Source of the DNA: Mannheimia bovis
GTDB lineage: Bacteria > Pseudomonadota > Gammaproteobacteria > Enterobacterales > Pasteurellaceae
NCBI RefSeq assembly: GCF_014541205.1
Contig: NZ_CP061280.1
Span: 558,001-622,000 of the forward strand
DNA: 64,000 nt
Reading direction: 5' to 3'
Below the pieces are notes generated by a model. It did no database searches, was not told where the DNA came from, and saw only the letters and a list, made by a program, of their open reading frames with translations. How positions within the stretch are numbered: the first letter of the stretch is position 1; each line of letters starts with the position of its first letter. Positions 11,068 to 21,739 of the stretch are shown piece after piece. The position numbers were made by a program, and so were the translations under genes.

Positions 11068-12774
11068 CTAGGCAATTTCTGCCTGTGAAATTTGTTTCAG
11101 CAATGATTTGTACATATTGCTGCCGTCGTGTTCGTTTACTTTGATTTCCACAATGGTAACACCTTTACGAGCATAGGCGTGTTTGAGTTTGGTTTTCAAA
11201 TCTGCCCAAGTAAACGGGCGGATATACTCAAGCCCGAACATTGTTGCGACTTGAGCAAATTCAAAGTTATGAGCGAGGCGGTAGTATTGATCTTTCGCTT
11301 TACTATCAACAGGCAACATATCAAACAATGCACCACCACTGTTATTCACCACGAATAAAATGGTCGGTTGGGTAATTTTAGTTAATAAGGCGATAGAGTT
11401 TAAGTCGTGCAGAGCAGAAATATCGCCCACCACGCCTACGGTTGGGCGGTCGCTACCTTTCGCAATACCTGCCATTGTCGCAATTAAACCATCGATGCCA
11501 CTTGCTCCTCGATTAGTATAAACAGGGTAGCCTTCAGGTAATTTGCATAACGCATCAACTAAACGAACAAATAAACTATTACCGATGAATAAGTTGCCAT
11601 TAATTGCTAAAACATCTTGAATATTGTGTGCAAGTGATGCCTCACTTAAACTTCCACCTACTTGCTGCTCAATAAAGGTTGCACAGAATTGCGAAAGAGC
11701 TAACGGCTCAAGTAACCACGGCTTTTGGCGAAGTGGCGGATGAACACGCAAGAAGTGATGAGCTTTCGCCACAAAACGGGTTTGATGATGTGCATTCGGA
11801 TTAATGTAATCTTGCGATTCATCAACCAACCAAAATTCACCTTGATAAGCTTTTAAGAACTCATTTACACGCTTACTTACAATTTGCGTACCGAATTGGA
11901 TAACGATATCCGCTTGTAATAAGCGTTGTTTCACCGTTTCATTTGAAAGCCAAATGTCCGCAAACGGTAGGCTTGCTTCAATGCAAGATTGTACATCGCT
12001 TAATAAACACCAGCCCATTGTTTCAGCCCAGTTTTTTAAGCCTGTGCCTTGTTCTGGTGGTAATTTACCGACCACAATTACGCCACGTTTGGTTCGCCAG
12101 TAATCCCAATTTTCGTGCATCGACACTTCACTTTGAATGGTTTGTTGGTCAATCCATTTGGTTTGTGAATTATTCAACCAACCTTGAATTGGGCGTAACC
12201 ACGGTGTATTGAGAATTTCGTTAATATCAGACTCATAAAGTGGCTCTTCAAAAGGGGCATTAATGTGCAATACACCGCCTTGTTGAGCTTGAGTTGTGCA
12301 AGCCTGTTCAATAGTTGAAACCAGCCAACTCGCATTATAAGCCTCATTTGCTTTTGGTAAGTTTACGCTCGCAACAGGATAATTAGCAAAAATGCCTTGT
12401 TGAGCAATTGCTTGGTTTGCTCCACAACCAATCAATTCAGTTGGGCGATCAGCAGAAAGAATAATCAGTTTTTGATGAGTAAGGCTTGCCTCAATCACTG
12501 AAGGATAAAGATTAGCAACCGCTGTGCCTGAGGTAACAATTACCGCAACAGGGCTATTGGTTGCTTTAGCAACCCCTAACGCATAAAAGCCCAAACCTCG
12601 CTCATCAAAGTGGGTGTGGCACTCTGCATATTGGGTTTGTTGAAGTTGCACCGCTTCAAGGGTTAATGGGGTGGAACGAGAACCCGGTGCGATACAAAAA
12701 TGCTTTACGCCATAACGCATTAACGCACTTAAAATCACTTTTGCCCAAGTGCGGTTAAAAGAACTTACACTCAT
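11068..12774 (-). CDS. menD: SEPHCHC synthase (MenD)
   Basis: Thiamine-diphosphate enzyme making SEPHCHC from isochorismate and 2-oxoglutarate, the first committed step of menaquinone synthesis. The 568 residues hold the ThDP-enzyme layout: N-terminal PYR domain with APGSRSTPLTL and HTHFDERGLGFYALG, the middle domain, and a C-terminal PP domain with the cofactor motif VGDISALHDLNS...VNNSGG. Length is normal (E. coli 556). It forms menD-menH; the thioesterase menI is at 49.8 kb. Confidence 0.95.
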   Translation of the reverse strand: MSVSSFNRTWAKVILSALMRYGVKHFCIAPGSRSTPLTLEAVQLQQTQYAECHTHFDERGLGFYALGVAKATNSPVAVIVTSGTAVANLYPSVIEASLTHQKLIILSADRPTELIGCGANQAIAQQGIFANYPVASVNLPKANEAYNASWLVSTIEQACTTQAQQGGVLHINAPFEEPLYESDINEILNTPWLRPIQGWLNNSQTKWIDQQTIQSEVSMHENWDYWRTKRGVIVVGKLPPEQGTGLKNWAETMGWCLLSDVQSCIEASLPFADIWLSNETVKQRLLQADIVIQFGTQIVSKRVNEFLKAYQGEFWLVDESQDYINPNAHHQTRFVAKAHHFLRVHPPLRQKPWLLEPLALSQFCATFIEQQVGGSLSEASLAHNIQDVLAINGNLFIGNSLFVRLVDALCKLPEGYPVYTNRGASGIDGLIATMAGIAKGSDRPTVGVVGDISALHDLNSIALLTKITQPTILFVVNNSGGALFDMLPVDSKAKDQYYRLAHNFEFAQVATMFGLEYIRPFTWADLKTKLKHAYARKGVTIVEIKVNEHDGSNMYKSLLKQISQAEIA

Positions 12775-12864
12775 ATTCTTCTCTACTTATTAATAAATTC
12801 GATAAATAGCCCAAATTGTAGCAAAAAGTTAAATTATTTTGGTAAGTTTTTAGCAAAATAGTGA

Positions 12865-12913
12865 ATTTTTAATAAAATTACCGCCCAATGCCGATTAATA
12901 GCATTGGGCGGTA
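12865..12913 (-). terminator. Terminator of the dctPQM operon
   Basis: TACCGCCCAATGC (12879-12891) pairs perfectly with GCATTGGGCGGTA (12901-12913). On the minus strand the stem is followed by a T-rich stretch down to about 12865. It lies about 40 bases after the dctM stop. Confidence 0.8.
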
Positions 12914-12953
12914 AAAGAATTTGTAAAAAATTTACAAAAAACGACCGCTTGTA

Positions 12954-14237
12954 TTAATTAATTCCAATCCAATTCGGCAACGCTAATGAAATTGCCGGAA
13001 TGTAGGTAATTAAGATTAGGAATGTCAGTAATAGTAATAACCACGGCATTGCCGCTCTGACTACATCTGCAAGAGGCATTTTCGATACCGCAGAGGCAAC
13101 GAACAAGTTCAAGCCGATTGGTGGTGTAATCAAGCCAATTTCCATATTTACCACCATAATGATACCAAGGTGGATTGGGTCAATACCGAGTTGTACTGCA
13201 ATTGGGAATAAAATTGGTGCAAGAATTAAGATAATCGCAGAAGGCTCCATAAATGCACCTGCAATTAATAGCACAATATTTACGACCAATAAGAATGTCC
13301 ACGGTTGTAAGTTCCATTCCACTACAGTGGCGGTAATTAACTGTGGAATTTGCTCGGTAGTCAGAACGTGAGCGAATAACATCGCATTGGCGATGATAAA
13401 CATCAACATTACGCTTAATTTTGCAGATTCTAGCAATACTTTCGGGCAATCACGCAGTTTTACATCTTTATAGATAAATACCGCAACAAACCACGAATAA
13501 ACTGCTGCGACCGCTGCCGCTTCGGTTGGGGTAAAGATGCCACTGTAAATACCGCCTAAAATAATCACCATCAACAGTAAGCCCCAAATCGCTTTACGGG
13601 CGGCGGTAAACCACTCTTTTACTGTCGCACGAGGCTGGGCAGGTAGGTTTTTAATGCGAGCAACAATATAGATAGCAATCATTAATGCCACACCAAGCAT
13701 CAGACCCGGTACAACCCCTGCCATAAATAATTTACCTACGGAAGTTTCGGTTGAAGCTGCATACACAACCATTACGACTGATGGCGGAATTAAGATACCA
13801 AGCGTACCTGCGTTACAGATAATCCCTGTACCAAAGCCTACCGGGTAGCCTGAACGCACCATTCCGGCAATTGCAATTGAGCCTACTGCCGCCACTGTTG
13901 CAGGGCTTGAGCCTGAAAGAGCCGCAAATAGCATACAAGAAAGTACCGCCGCAATAGCTAAACCACCACGAATATGACCTACGGTTGCATTTGCAAAGTC
14001 AATTAGGCGTTTTGCTACCCCGCCTGTGGTCATAAATGCACCGGCAAGCAAGAAGAACGGGATTGCAAGCAGTGTATAATGTTCTGAGGTTTCAAACAGT
14101 TTGATTGCTAATGAACTTACGGAATCTTGGCTGAAGAACATAATGGTAACTGCACCCGCCAAACCGAGTGAGATCGCAATGGGTACACCAAGAAACATTA
14201 AGATAAATAACAAGCTAAATAGCACTAAAATTGTCAT
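12954..14237 (-). CDS. dctM: TRAP transporter, large permease subunit (DctM)
   Basis: Ion-coupled membrane subunit of a tripartite periplasmic transporter. 427 residues, about 12 hydrophobic segments, with family signatures such as GVPIAISLGLAG near the start, SSPATVAAVGSIAI and NAGTLGILIPPS in the middle, and MEIGLITPPIGLNLFV near the end. Its ATG overlaps the TAA of dctQ by one base. Together with DctQ and DctP it would import an organic acid. Confidence 0.92.
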   Translation of the reverse strand: MTILVLFSLLFILMFLGVPIAISLGLAGAVTIMFFSQDSVSSLAIKLFETSEHYTLLAIPFFLLAGAFMTTGGVAKRLIDFANATVGHIRGGLAIAAVLSCMLFAALSGSSPATVAAVGSIAIAGMVRSGYPVGFGTGIICNAGTLGILIPPSVVMVVYAASTETSVGKLFMAGVVPGLMLGVALMIAIYIVARIKNLPAQPRATVKEWFTAARKAIWGLLLMVIILGGIYSGIFTPTEAAAVAAVYSWFVAVFIYKDVKLRDCPKVLLESAKLSVMLMFIIANAMLFAHVLTTEQIPQLITATVVEWNLQPWTFLLVVNIVLLIAGAFMEPSAIILILAPILFPIAVQLGIDPIHLGIIMVVNMEIGLITPPIGLNLFVASAVSKMPLADVVRAAMPWLLLLLTFLILITYIPAISLALPNWIGIN

Positions 14238-14860
14238 TATTCTTCTCCTTGTGCGAGTTTCATTGCGTCTTCACTTTCATCTGCTAAGCCAAGACCAACT
14301 TGTTTGCCTTGTAAAATACGCACTAAAATTTCAATAAAACGGATACCGATTAAGGCAAAACCAACAGGCATAATTAAACCTACGTGCCACTGTTTAAGGT
14401 GGAATTGGTGTAAATCTTCTGCACCAATGTCAGCAACATACATTGCTGAAATCCACTCATAACTGGCTGAACCAATTAAAATCGCATAGGCTAAACAAGC
14501 ACCAATAGCGATAATACCTACAATTTTTTGCCCGTGTCGTGATAGTTTTTTTACTAACACATCAACACCGATATGCCCTGCGGTACGCACCCCATAAGAT
14601 GCACCAAAGAAAATCAACCAACCAAAGCAAGCCTTAGTCAAAGCCACACTCCAAGTCATTTCTTGAGCGGCTTCCATAATCCACTCGCCGAGTGGTTCGG
14701 CAAAACCTGCAGTAAATGGTACAGCTTCGGCTAAATCAAAAAAAACGTTATAAAGGTTGTTAAACATCACATAAGCGAAGGTAACAAGCGTCATTACCAT
14801 CAACAAAATAGCGATAAAACACTCCTCAAAACGCTCCCAGAACCATTTTAAAGAAGACAT
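14237..14860 (-). CDS. dctQ: TRAP transporter, small permease subunit (DctQ)
   Basis: Small membrane subunit that pairs with DctM. 207 residues with four hydrophobic segments and the family pattern FFGASYGVRTAGHIGVDVLV. Slightly longer than average for DctQ because of a hydrophilic C-terminal tail rich in Glu. It lies between dctP (155 bases upstream, separated by a hairpin) and dctM (one-base overlap). Confidence 0.88.
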   Translation of the reverse strand: MSSLKWFWERFEECFIAILLMVMTLVTFAYVMFNNLYNVFFDLAEAVPFTAGFAEPLGEWIMEAAQEMTWSVALTKACFGWLIFFGASYGVRTAGHIGVDVLVKKLSRHGQKIVGIIAIGACLAYAILIGSASYEWISAMYVADIGAEDLHQFHLKQWHVGLIMPVGFALIGIRFIEILVRILQGKQVGLGLADESEDAMKLAQGEE

Positions 14861-14968
14861 TTTTTACTCCGAAAATAGGATAATCCTAAAATAGAAAACC
14901 GAGAGGGCTAATTGCGTGCCAACAAGCGGTCAGATTTATTTAATTTTTTGCAAAATGTAGATCGTTTT

Positions 14969-14992
14969 GGGCGGACACTGTTATGTCCGCCC
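14969..14992 (-). repeat. Intercistronic stem-loop between dctP and dctQ
   Basis: GGGCGGACA (14969-14977) pairs with TGTCCGCCC (14984-14992) around a six-base loop. No T run follows on the minus strand, so it is more likely an mRNA-stabilising 3' hairpin for dctP than a full terminator. Such a structure fits the need for more binding protein than permease. Confidence 0.65.
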
Positions 14993-15015
14993 TGATAATT
15001 GAATAATTATTGGAA

Positions 15016-16014
<999 letters not shown>

Positions 16015-16167
16015 TCACTCCAAATAGTTAGTGTTTGCAAAAATTGTTCATAATTTGCCTGATTTTTTAGAAAAGTAAACAACAATTTTTTAAAAATATG
16101 ACATATATCTCAATTTTTTTACATTATTTTTACTTTTGAAGTGGAGTGAAGTGCTTTTAAGAGAGGT

Positions 16168-16189
16168 AAGGCTGGTTTAAACCAGCCTT
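16168..16189 (-). terminator. Palindrome after yfcZ
   Basis: AAGGCTGGTTT (16168-16178) pairs perfectly with AAACCAGCCTT (16179-16189), directly after the yfcZ stop. The T tail is weak, so the terminator call is moderate. Confidence 0.6.
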
Positions 16190-16193
16190 GCTA

Positions 16194-16481
16194 TTAATTT
16201 CTTGTACCTAATTGGAAGATAACCACTTCAGCTTGGCAACTAAACTTAAAATTTGCATTAAGTTCAAAACCACCTTGTACCGGGTAGATTTCACTCTCAA
16301 TTTCACAAGGTTCGGATTCAACATCGTGAGCTTTTTGAGTAAATCTTTCCAGTGCAGCTTGAGCTTCAGCTTCTGTTTCATAAGTGCGTTTAATGTTTGC
16401 AACCGTTTCGCTGTTATCTAAAATTGAGCCGACGTCAAAGGTGTTGCAGCCTTCACATTCAATGGGTTTATCGTTTTTCAT
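16194..16481 (-). CDS. yfcZ: YfcZ/YiiS family protein (DUF406)
   Basis: A 95-residue cytoplasmic protein of unknown function. Its length and the motifs FDVGSILDNSE, ESEPCEIESEI and FSCQAEVVIFQLGTR follow the E. coli YfcZ/YiiS family. Two Cys (in ECEGCNTFD) near the start are shared with some members. It is transcribed alone, divergently from the mgl region. No function can be derived from sequence. Confidence 0.85.
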   Translation of the reverse strand: MKNDKPIECEGCNTFDVGSILDNSETVANIKRTYETEAEAQAALERFTQKAHDVESEPCEIESEIYPVQGGFELNANFKFSCQAEVVIFQLGTRN

Positions 16482-16677
16482 TGGCTAATCCTCATAATTG
16501 ATAAATAATATCGCTACTTTAAAACTAAATAAGAGCAGGTGCAATCTTCAATCGCCTAGAATTTGATTTAGATAGAATTTTACTCACTTAGGCTTGTTCA
16601 GCCCTAAAGGTTTTGCAAATTTTGGAGGAAAAATGACCGCTTTTATTAAATCAAACCAATGAAAATCTTTTTTAATC

Positions 16678-16720
16678 TGTGAAGCTGATCACGGTTTCTC
16701 TTAGTTAAATTCGTTATGCT
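16678..16720 (+). promoter_or_regulatory. CRP site and promoter of the first mglB paralogue
   Basis: TGTGA (16678-16682), six bases, TCACG (16689-16693) is one base from the perfect CRP palindrome. A likely -10 is TATGCT (16715-16720). The inferred start near 16727 puts the CRP centre at about -41.5, the class II position. The same arrangement recurs at 17899. Confidence 0.8.
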
Positions 16721-16756
16721 TTAACTAACGTATTAACATAGCAAGAGGGACATTCT

Positions 16757-17749
16757 ATGAAACGTAGTCTATTAAATGCTTTTGTATGTGCTGTAATGCT
16801 CGGGGTGAATATGAGCTATGCTCAATCTGAACCTAGAGTTGGCGTTACGATTTATAAATATGATGACAACTTTATGATGTTGATGCGTAAAGCGATGAAT
16901 AAGGAGATAGAAAATTTCCGTCATCTGAAATGGTTTATGAACGATGCTCAAAATTCACAAGTGAAGCAATTAAATCAAGTCGAAGTTTTACTCAATCATA
17001 AAGTGAATGTATTGGCGGTAAATATTGTCCACCCTAACGAATCAAAAACCATTGTGGAAAAAGCGAAAGCGAATAATGTACCGATTGTATTTTTTAATCG
17101 AGATCCGAGTAAACAGGCAATGGAAAGTTATGAAAAGGCTTATTTTGTCAGTAGTAACCCGCAAGAAGCAGGCGAAATACAAGGACAACTCATTGCAAAA
17201 GCGTGGAGAGCTAACCCTCACTTTGATTTAAATAGAGATGGAAAATTGCAGTTTGTATTGCTAAAAGGCGAATTGAGCGAAGTGAGTACTTTGCGTTCTC
17301 AAGCCGTTATTGATGAGCTTAATCGTCAAGGCATTGCAACAGAAGAAGTTTATAGCGACACAGCAATGTGGCGTTCCGCCATTGCTCGCAATAAAATGAA
17401 CGAGTGGTTAGTCGCAAAACGTGCCAATGAGATTGAAGTAGTCATTTCAAATAATGATGAAATGGCAATAGGGGCATTAGATGCGTTAAATGCTCACGAG
17501 AAAAAACTGCCTCTCTTCGGTATTGATGCCCTGCCGGAAGCTCTAGCTTTAATTAAATCAGGGCAGATGAGCGGTACGGTGTTAAACGATAGTGTCGAAC
17601 AAGGAAAAGTCGTGGTACAACTTGCCGCGAATTTAGCACAAGGTAAGCCGGCTACACAGGGCACAGAGTGGGAAAATAGCCCATCTAAAACCATTTATAT
17701 TCCACATATTGGCGTAAATAAAGAAAATTTGGAGCAGTTTTTAAAATAA
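16757..17749 (+). CDS. MglB-like sugar-binding protein, divergent paralogue
   Basis: Periplasmic binding protein of the galactose/glucose (MglB) family with a signal peptide (cleavage after SYA, about 22). 330 residues. Conserved with MglB are IYKYDDNF (sugar stacking and Asp), FFNRDP, the calcium loop DLNRDGKLQ, DTAMW, VVISNNDEM and TVLNDS. In E. coli MglB the loop [11 protein letters not shown] supplies His152, Asp154 and Arg158 to the sugar; here it is GELSEVSTLR, which keeps the Arg but seems to lose His and Asp. There is also a three-residue insertion near position 52. It probably binds a different or modified sugar. It has its own CRP promoter and terminator and no permease of its own. 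Confidence 0.85.
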   Translation: MKRSLLNAFVCAVMLGVNMSYAQSEPRVGVTIYKYDDNFMMLMRKAMNKEIENFRHLKWFMNDAQNSQVKQLNQVEVLLNHKVNVLAVNIVHPNESKTIVEKAKANNVPIVFFNRDPSKQAMESYEKAYFVSSNPQEAGEIQGQLIAKAWRANPHFDLNRDGKLQFVLLKGELSEVSTLRSQAVIDELNRQGIATEEVYSDTAMWRSAIARNKMNEWLVAKRANEIEVVISNNDEMAIGALDALNAHEKKLPLFGIDALPEALALIKSGQMSGTVLNDSVEQGKVVVQLAANLAQGKPATQGTEWENSPSKTIYIPHIGVNKENLEQFLK

Positions 17750-17771
17750 TTGCAAAAATTTTAATAAAAGC

Positions 17772-17815
17772 GACCGCTTGTAATCTACAAACAACATTGC
17801 AAGCGGTCATTTTTT
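17772..17815 (+). terminator. Terminator from an inverted uptake-sequence pair
   Basis: GACCGCTTG (17772-17780) pairs with CAAGCGGTC (17800-17808), followed by ATTTTTT to 17815. It ends the first mglB paralogue. Confidence 0.8.
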
Positions 17816-17898
17816 CGTAAAAATTTACTATCTCTTGATAGAGTAAATATTCAAAACGCTGCCATAGAATTAAAAAATCCTCCACTTTGTCTTAATTC

Positions 17899-17941
17899 TG
17901 TGAGAATGATCACGGATTGTTTTACAAAAATGGGTTATTCT
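17899..17941 (+). promoter_or_regulatory. CRP site and promoter of mglB
   Basis: TGTGA (17899-17903), six bases, TCACG (17910-17914), with -10-like TATTCT (17936-17941). Predicted start near 17948 again gives a CRP centre at about -41.5. The flanks (CTGTGA, TCACGG) are the same as at 16678, pointing to a duplicated promoter. Confidence 0.8.
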
Positions 17942-18008
17942 TCTCACCAAGTTGCTTATGGTAAGCAATGAATATGTCAGGATAAACATATCAAAAGAGG
18001 TGATTTCT

Positions 18009-18998
18009 ATGAAGAAAGCAGTATTAAGTGCAGTGGCAATGGCAGTAGCATTAGGTGCGACTATCAGTACAGCACAAGCTGAAAATCGTATTGGTGTAAC
18101 TATTTATAAATATGACGATAACTTTATGGCATTAATGCGTAAAGAGATTGAAAAAGAAGGTCAAGCTCAAAAAGTTCAGTTATTAATGAACGACTCGCAA
18201 AACACCCAATCTATTCAAAACGACCAAGTTGATGTATTGCTTTCTAAAGGCGTTAAAGCATTAGCAATCAACTTAGTTGACCCATCAGCGTATAAAACTA
18301 TTATCCAAAAAGCGAAAGGCGAAGATGTACCTGTTGTGTTCTTTAACAAAGACCCGGGTGCAGCGGCAATTGATAGCTATCCGAAAGCATACTATGTGGG
18401 TACAGATCCGAAAGAATCTGGCTTAATCCAAGGTGATTTGATTGCCAAACAGTGGAAAGCAAACCCAGCGTTAGACTTAAACAAAGACGGTAAAATCCAA
18501 TTTGCGTTATTAAAAGGCGAACCGGGGCATCCGGATGCGGAAGCTCGTACCAAATATGTTGTTGAGGGCTTAAAAGAAAAAGGCATTGAAAGTGAGCAAA
18601 TCTTTATGGATGCGGCGTTATGGGACGCAGCTCAAGCGAAAGATAAAGTAGATGCGTGGTTATCAAGCGGTAAAGCGAAAGACATTGAAGTGATCATCTC
18701 TAACAATGATGGTATGGCGTTAGGTGCATTAGAAGCAACCAAAGCACACGGTAAGAAATTACCAATCTTCGGTGTTGATGCGTTACCTGAAGTACTTCAA
18801 TTAATCAGCAAAGGTGAAATTGCAGGTACAGTATTAAATGACGGCGTAAACCAAGGTAAAGCGGTTGTTCAACTTTCTGCAAACTTAGCAGATGGTAAAG
18901 ATGCAGTTGCAGGTACACAATGGAAATTGGAAAACCGCGTAGTGCGTATTCCTTACGTTGGTGTTGATAAAGACAACTTATCCGAATTTTTAAAATAA
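18009..18998 (+). CDS. mglB: Galactose/glucose-binding periplasmic protein MglB
   Basis: Substrate-binding subunit of the methyl-galactoside ABC transporter. 329 residues with a signal peptide ending AQA (about 23). The sugar-site elements are all present: [24 protein letters not shown] (His, Asp and Arg), [15 protein letters not shown] and TVLNDG, as is the calcium loop DLNKDGKIQ. The frame is open from 17952, but ATG 18009 has AGAGGTG at the right distance and begins the signal peptide [16 protein letters not shown] terminator follows before mglA, so this gene should be made in excess. Confidence 0.93.
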   Translation: MKKAVLSAVAMAVALGATISTAQAENRIGVTIYKYDDNFMALMRKEIEKEGQAQKVQLLMNDSQNTQSIQNDQVDVLLSKGVKALAINLVDPSAYKTIIQKAKGEDVPVVFFNKDPGAAAIDSYPKAYYVGTDPKESGLIQGDLIAKQWKANPALDLNKDGKIQFALLKGEPGHPDAEARTKYVVEGLKEKGIESEQIFMDAALWDAAQAKDKVDAWLSSGKAKDIEVIISNNDGMALGALEATKAHGKKLPIFGVDALPEVLQLISKGEIAGTVLNDGVNQGKAVVQLSANLADGKDAVAGTQWKLENRVVRIPYVGVDKDNLSEFLK

Positions 18999-19010
18999 TT
19001 AGCACTTTAT

Positions 19011-19042
19011 GGCACGAGTGATGATACTCGTGCCTTTTTTTC
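19011..19042 (+). terminator. Terminator between mglB and mglA
   Basis: GGCACGAGT (19011-19019) pairs perfectly with ACTCGTGCC (19026-19034), followed by eight T. mglA and mglC are presumably expressed by read-through, so binding protein exceeds ATPase and permease. Confidence 0.85.
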
Positions 19043-19068
19043 GAGTTTTCGATATAACAGGGTGAGAT

Positions 19069-20568
19069 ATGACAGGCGAAGTACTACTCACAATGACGAA
19101 CTTTAGCAAGTCGTTTCCGGGTGTGAAAGCGTTAGACCGAGCTAACTTAACGGTAAAATCCCATAGTGTTCACGCCTTAATGGGTGAAAATGGGGCAGGG
19201 AAATCAACCTTGCTAAAATGTCTCTTTGGGATCTATGCCAAAGATGAAGGCGAGATTCTTTTTCTCGGTAAACCGGTGAATTTTAAAACCTCAAAAGAGG
19301 CTTTAGAAAACGGGATTTCAATGGTTCACCAAGAGTTGAACCTGGTAAAACAAGTAACCGTAATGGATAACCTATGGCTAGGACGTTATCCGTTAAAAGG
19401 TCCTTTTGTGGATCACGATAAAATGTATCGCGATACTAAAGCGATTTTTGATGAATTAGATATTGATGTTGATCCGCGTGATAAAGTAGCAAAATTATCT
19501 GTTTCACAAATGCAGATGATCGAGATTGCTAAAGCATTCTCTTATGATGCCAAAATTGTGATTATGGACGAGCCAACCTCATCGCTTTCAGAAAAAGAAG
19601 TAGAACACTTATTTAAAATTATCCAAAAACTGAAAGACAGAGGCTGTGGCATTATCTATATTTCTCACAAAATGGACGAAATTTTTAAAATTTGTGATGA
19701 AATTACCATTTTGCGAGACGGTAAATGGGTAAACACTGTTGCGATTAAAGATACCTCAATGGATCAAGTGGTTTCAATGATGGTAGGACGTGAGCTAACT
19801 CAACGTTTCCCGGAAAAAACCAATCTACCAAAAGAAGTAATTCTTGAAGTAGAGAACTTAACGGCAAAAAATCAACCTTCTATCCAAGATGTTAGCTTCA
19901 GCTTACGCAGAGGGGAAATTTTAGGTATCGCAGGTTTAGTTGGGGCAAAACGGACTGATATTGTTGAAACTATTTTCGGTGTGCGAGATAAAGCAAGCGG
20001 TAAAATTACCTTAAACGGCAAAGAAATTAATAACCGCAATGCCTTTGATGCCATTAATAACGGCTTTGCTCTCGTAACAGAAGAACGTCGCTCAACGGGG
20101 ATTTATGCAAACCTAAGTATTGAGTTTAACTCATTGATTTCAAATATGAAGTCTTATCTAGGAAAATTTGGTTTGCTGAGCAATAAAAAAATGAAAAGCG
20201 ACACCCAATGGGTAATTGATTCGATGAATGTAAAAACCCCATCGCATCAAACGCATATTGGCTCACTTTCCGGCGGTAACCAACAAAAAGTGATTATCGG
20301 GCGTTGGCTCTTAACCCAACCTGAAATTCTGATGCTTGATGAACCAACCCGCGGTATTGATATCGGGGCAAAATTTGAAATTTATCAGCTGATTTTAGAG
20401 TTAGCCAATAAAGATAAAGGGATTATTATGATCTCGTCAGAAATGCCTGAATTACTAGGGGTAACAGACCGAATTTTAGTGATGAGTAACGGTAAAGTGG
20501 CGGGCATTGTTGAAACTGCCAACACCTCGCAAGAAGAAATCTTGCAACTCGCAGCAAAATATTTATAG
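19069..20568 (+). CDS. mglA: Galactose/methyl galactoside ABC transporter ATP-binding protein
   Basis: Double-domain ATPase powering sugar import at the inner membrane. 499 residues (E. coli 506). The first half has Walker [10 protein letters not shown], signature [14 protein letters not shown] and Walker [11 protein letters not shown]. The second has a degenerate Walker A (GLVGAKRT) as is usual in MglA/RbsA, signature LSGGNQQK, and [16 protein letters not shown] lies 15 codon-lengths after the preceding terminator and is followed by mglC 14 bases downstream. Confidence 0.93.
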   Translation: MTGEVLLTMTNFSKSFPGVKALDRANLTVKSHSVHALMGENGAGKSTLLKCLFGIYAKDEGEILFLGKPVNFKTSKEALENGISMVHQELNLVKQVTVMDNLWLGRYPLKGPFVDHDKMYRDTKAIFDELDIDVDPRDKVAKLSVSQMQMIEIAKAFSYDAKIVIMDEPTSSLSEKEVEHLFKIIQKLKDRGCGIIYISHKMDEIFKICDEITILRDGKWVNTVAIKDTSMDQVVSMMVGRELTQRFPEKTNLPKEVILEVENLTAKNQPSIQDVSFSLRRGEILGIAGLVGAKRTDIVETIFGVRDKASGKITLNGKEINNRNAFDAINNGFALVTEERRSTGIYANLSIEFNSLISNMKSYLGKFGLLSNKKMKSDTQWVIDSMNVKTPSHQTHIGSLSGGNQQKVIIGRWLLTQPEILMLDEPTRGIDIGAKFEIYQLILELANKDKGIIMISSEMPELLGVTDRILVMSNGKVAGIVETANTSQEEILQLAAKYL

Positions 20569-20582
20569 ACAAGGAGTGAAGT

Positions 20583-21593
20583 ATGTCTGCTTTACAACAA
20601 AATAGAACACTCGATTTTTTTAAACAAAATGCGATTTACTTTGTATTATTGATCTTACTTATTGTGATTATTGTGCAAGACCCAAGTTTCTTGAGCTTGC
20701 GTAACTTCAGTAACATTTTATCGCAATCTTCTGTGCGTCTTATCATTGCACTAGGTGTTGCAGGCTTGATTGTAACACAGGGTACAGACTTATCCGCCGG
20801 TCGCCAAGTTGGCTTAGCGGCGGTAATCTCAGCCACCTTGTTACAATCAATGGAAAATATGAACAAAGTTTTCCCGAACTTATCCGAAATTCCAATTCCT
20901 GTTGTAGTTTTAACGGTTTGTGTGATTGGTGGACTTATCGGCTTATTTAATGGTTTTGTGGTAGCTTATCTCAACGTAACACCGTTTATTGCCACAATGG
21001 GGACGATGATTATTGTTTATGGGATTAACTCGCTTTACTACGATGCCGTAGGCTCATCGCCAATTGCTGGTTTTAGCGATGACTTCTCAAGTTTTGCACA
21101 AGGTTTCTTCCGCTTTGGCGACTTTAGACTCTCCTACATCACTATTTATGCCGTAATTGCTACTATTATTATGTGGACGTTATGGAATAAAACCCGATTC
21201 GGTAAAAACGTATTTGCGATTGGTGGAAACCCGGAAGCCGCACGCGTTTCAGGCGTAAACGTACCGCTTAACTTAATGGGTATTTATATGATTTCCGGTA
21301 TCTTCTATGCATTCGGTGGTATGTTGGAAGCAGGTCGTATCGGTAGTGCAACCAACAACTTAGGCTTTATGTATGAAATGGATGCAATCGCAGCTTGCGT
21401 AGTAGGTGGCGTATCATTTGCAGGCGGTGTGGGTACAATCATCGGCGTAGTAACCGGGGTGCTTATTTTCACTGTTATCAACTACGGCTTAACCTACATA
21501 GGGGTAAACCCTTACTGGCAATACATTATCAAAGGTGGCATCATCATCTTAGCTGTTGCGATTGACTCACTCAAATACGCGAAGAAAAAATAA
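20583..21593 (+). CDS. mglC: Galactose/methyl galactoside ABC transporter permease
   Basis: Membrane subunit of the Mgl transporter. 336 residues, 8-10 hydrophobic segments, with the family pattern TQGTDLSAGRQVGLAAVI and the ATPase-contact region GNPEAARVSGVNV. Start ATG preceded by AAGGAGTG. Last gene of the mgl unit; a hairpin terminator follows. Confidence 0.93.
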   Translation: MSALQQNRTLDFFKQNAIYFVLLILLIVIIVQDPSFLSLRNFSNILSQSSVRLIIALGVAGLIVTQGTDLSAGRQVGLAAVISATLLQSMENMNKVFPNLSEIPIPVVVLTVCVIGGLIGLFNGFVVAYLNVTPFIATMGTMIIVYGINSLYYDAVGSSPIAGFSDDFSSFAQGFFRFGDFRLSYITIYAVIATIIMWTLWNKTRFGKNVFAIGGNPEAARVSGVNVPLNLMGIYMISGIFYAFGGMLEAGRIGSATNNLGFMYEMDAIAACVVGGVSFAGGVGTIIGVVTGVLIFTVINYGLTYIGVNPYWQYIIKGGIIILAVAIDSLKYAKKK

Positions 21594-21615
21594 TTTATAT
21601 TGATTGAAGAAGTAC

Positions 21616-21647
21616 AGGGGCAAAGGAATTTGCCCCTTATTTTTTTA
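21616..21647 (+). terminator. Terminator of mglAC
   Basis: AGGGGCAAA (21616-21624) pairs with TTTGCCCCT (21629-21637) around a GGAA tetraloop, then a run of T. The AGGGGCAAA arm resembles the TAGGGGC palindromes at 27024 and 47938. Confidence 0.85.
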
Positions 21648-21739
21648 TGCAAGCGGTTATATTTGAGGAAAAATTTGCAAATACTTTTCGGCTGGATTAA
21701 AGTGCTAGACAGGCTTGTTTGAAAACATAGGAGAGATAT

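Noticed and set aside
16633..16662. Nine-codon ORF with a perfect-looking GGAGG, upstream of the first mglB paralogue
   Set aside because: The whole stretch TTTTGCAAA...GGAGGAAAAATGACCGCTTTT is an extended uptake sequence in reverse, which always contains AAAAATGACCGC. It also lies upstream of the CRP site and predicted start.
19896..20010. Broken second Walker A in mglA suggesting a pseudogene
   Set aside because: A degenerate second ATP site (GLVGAKRT) is normal in MglA/RbsA-type double ATPases and the frame is intact.
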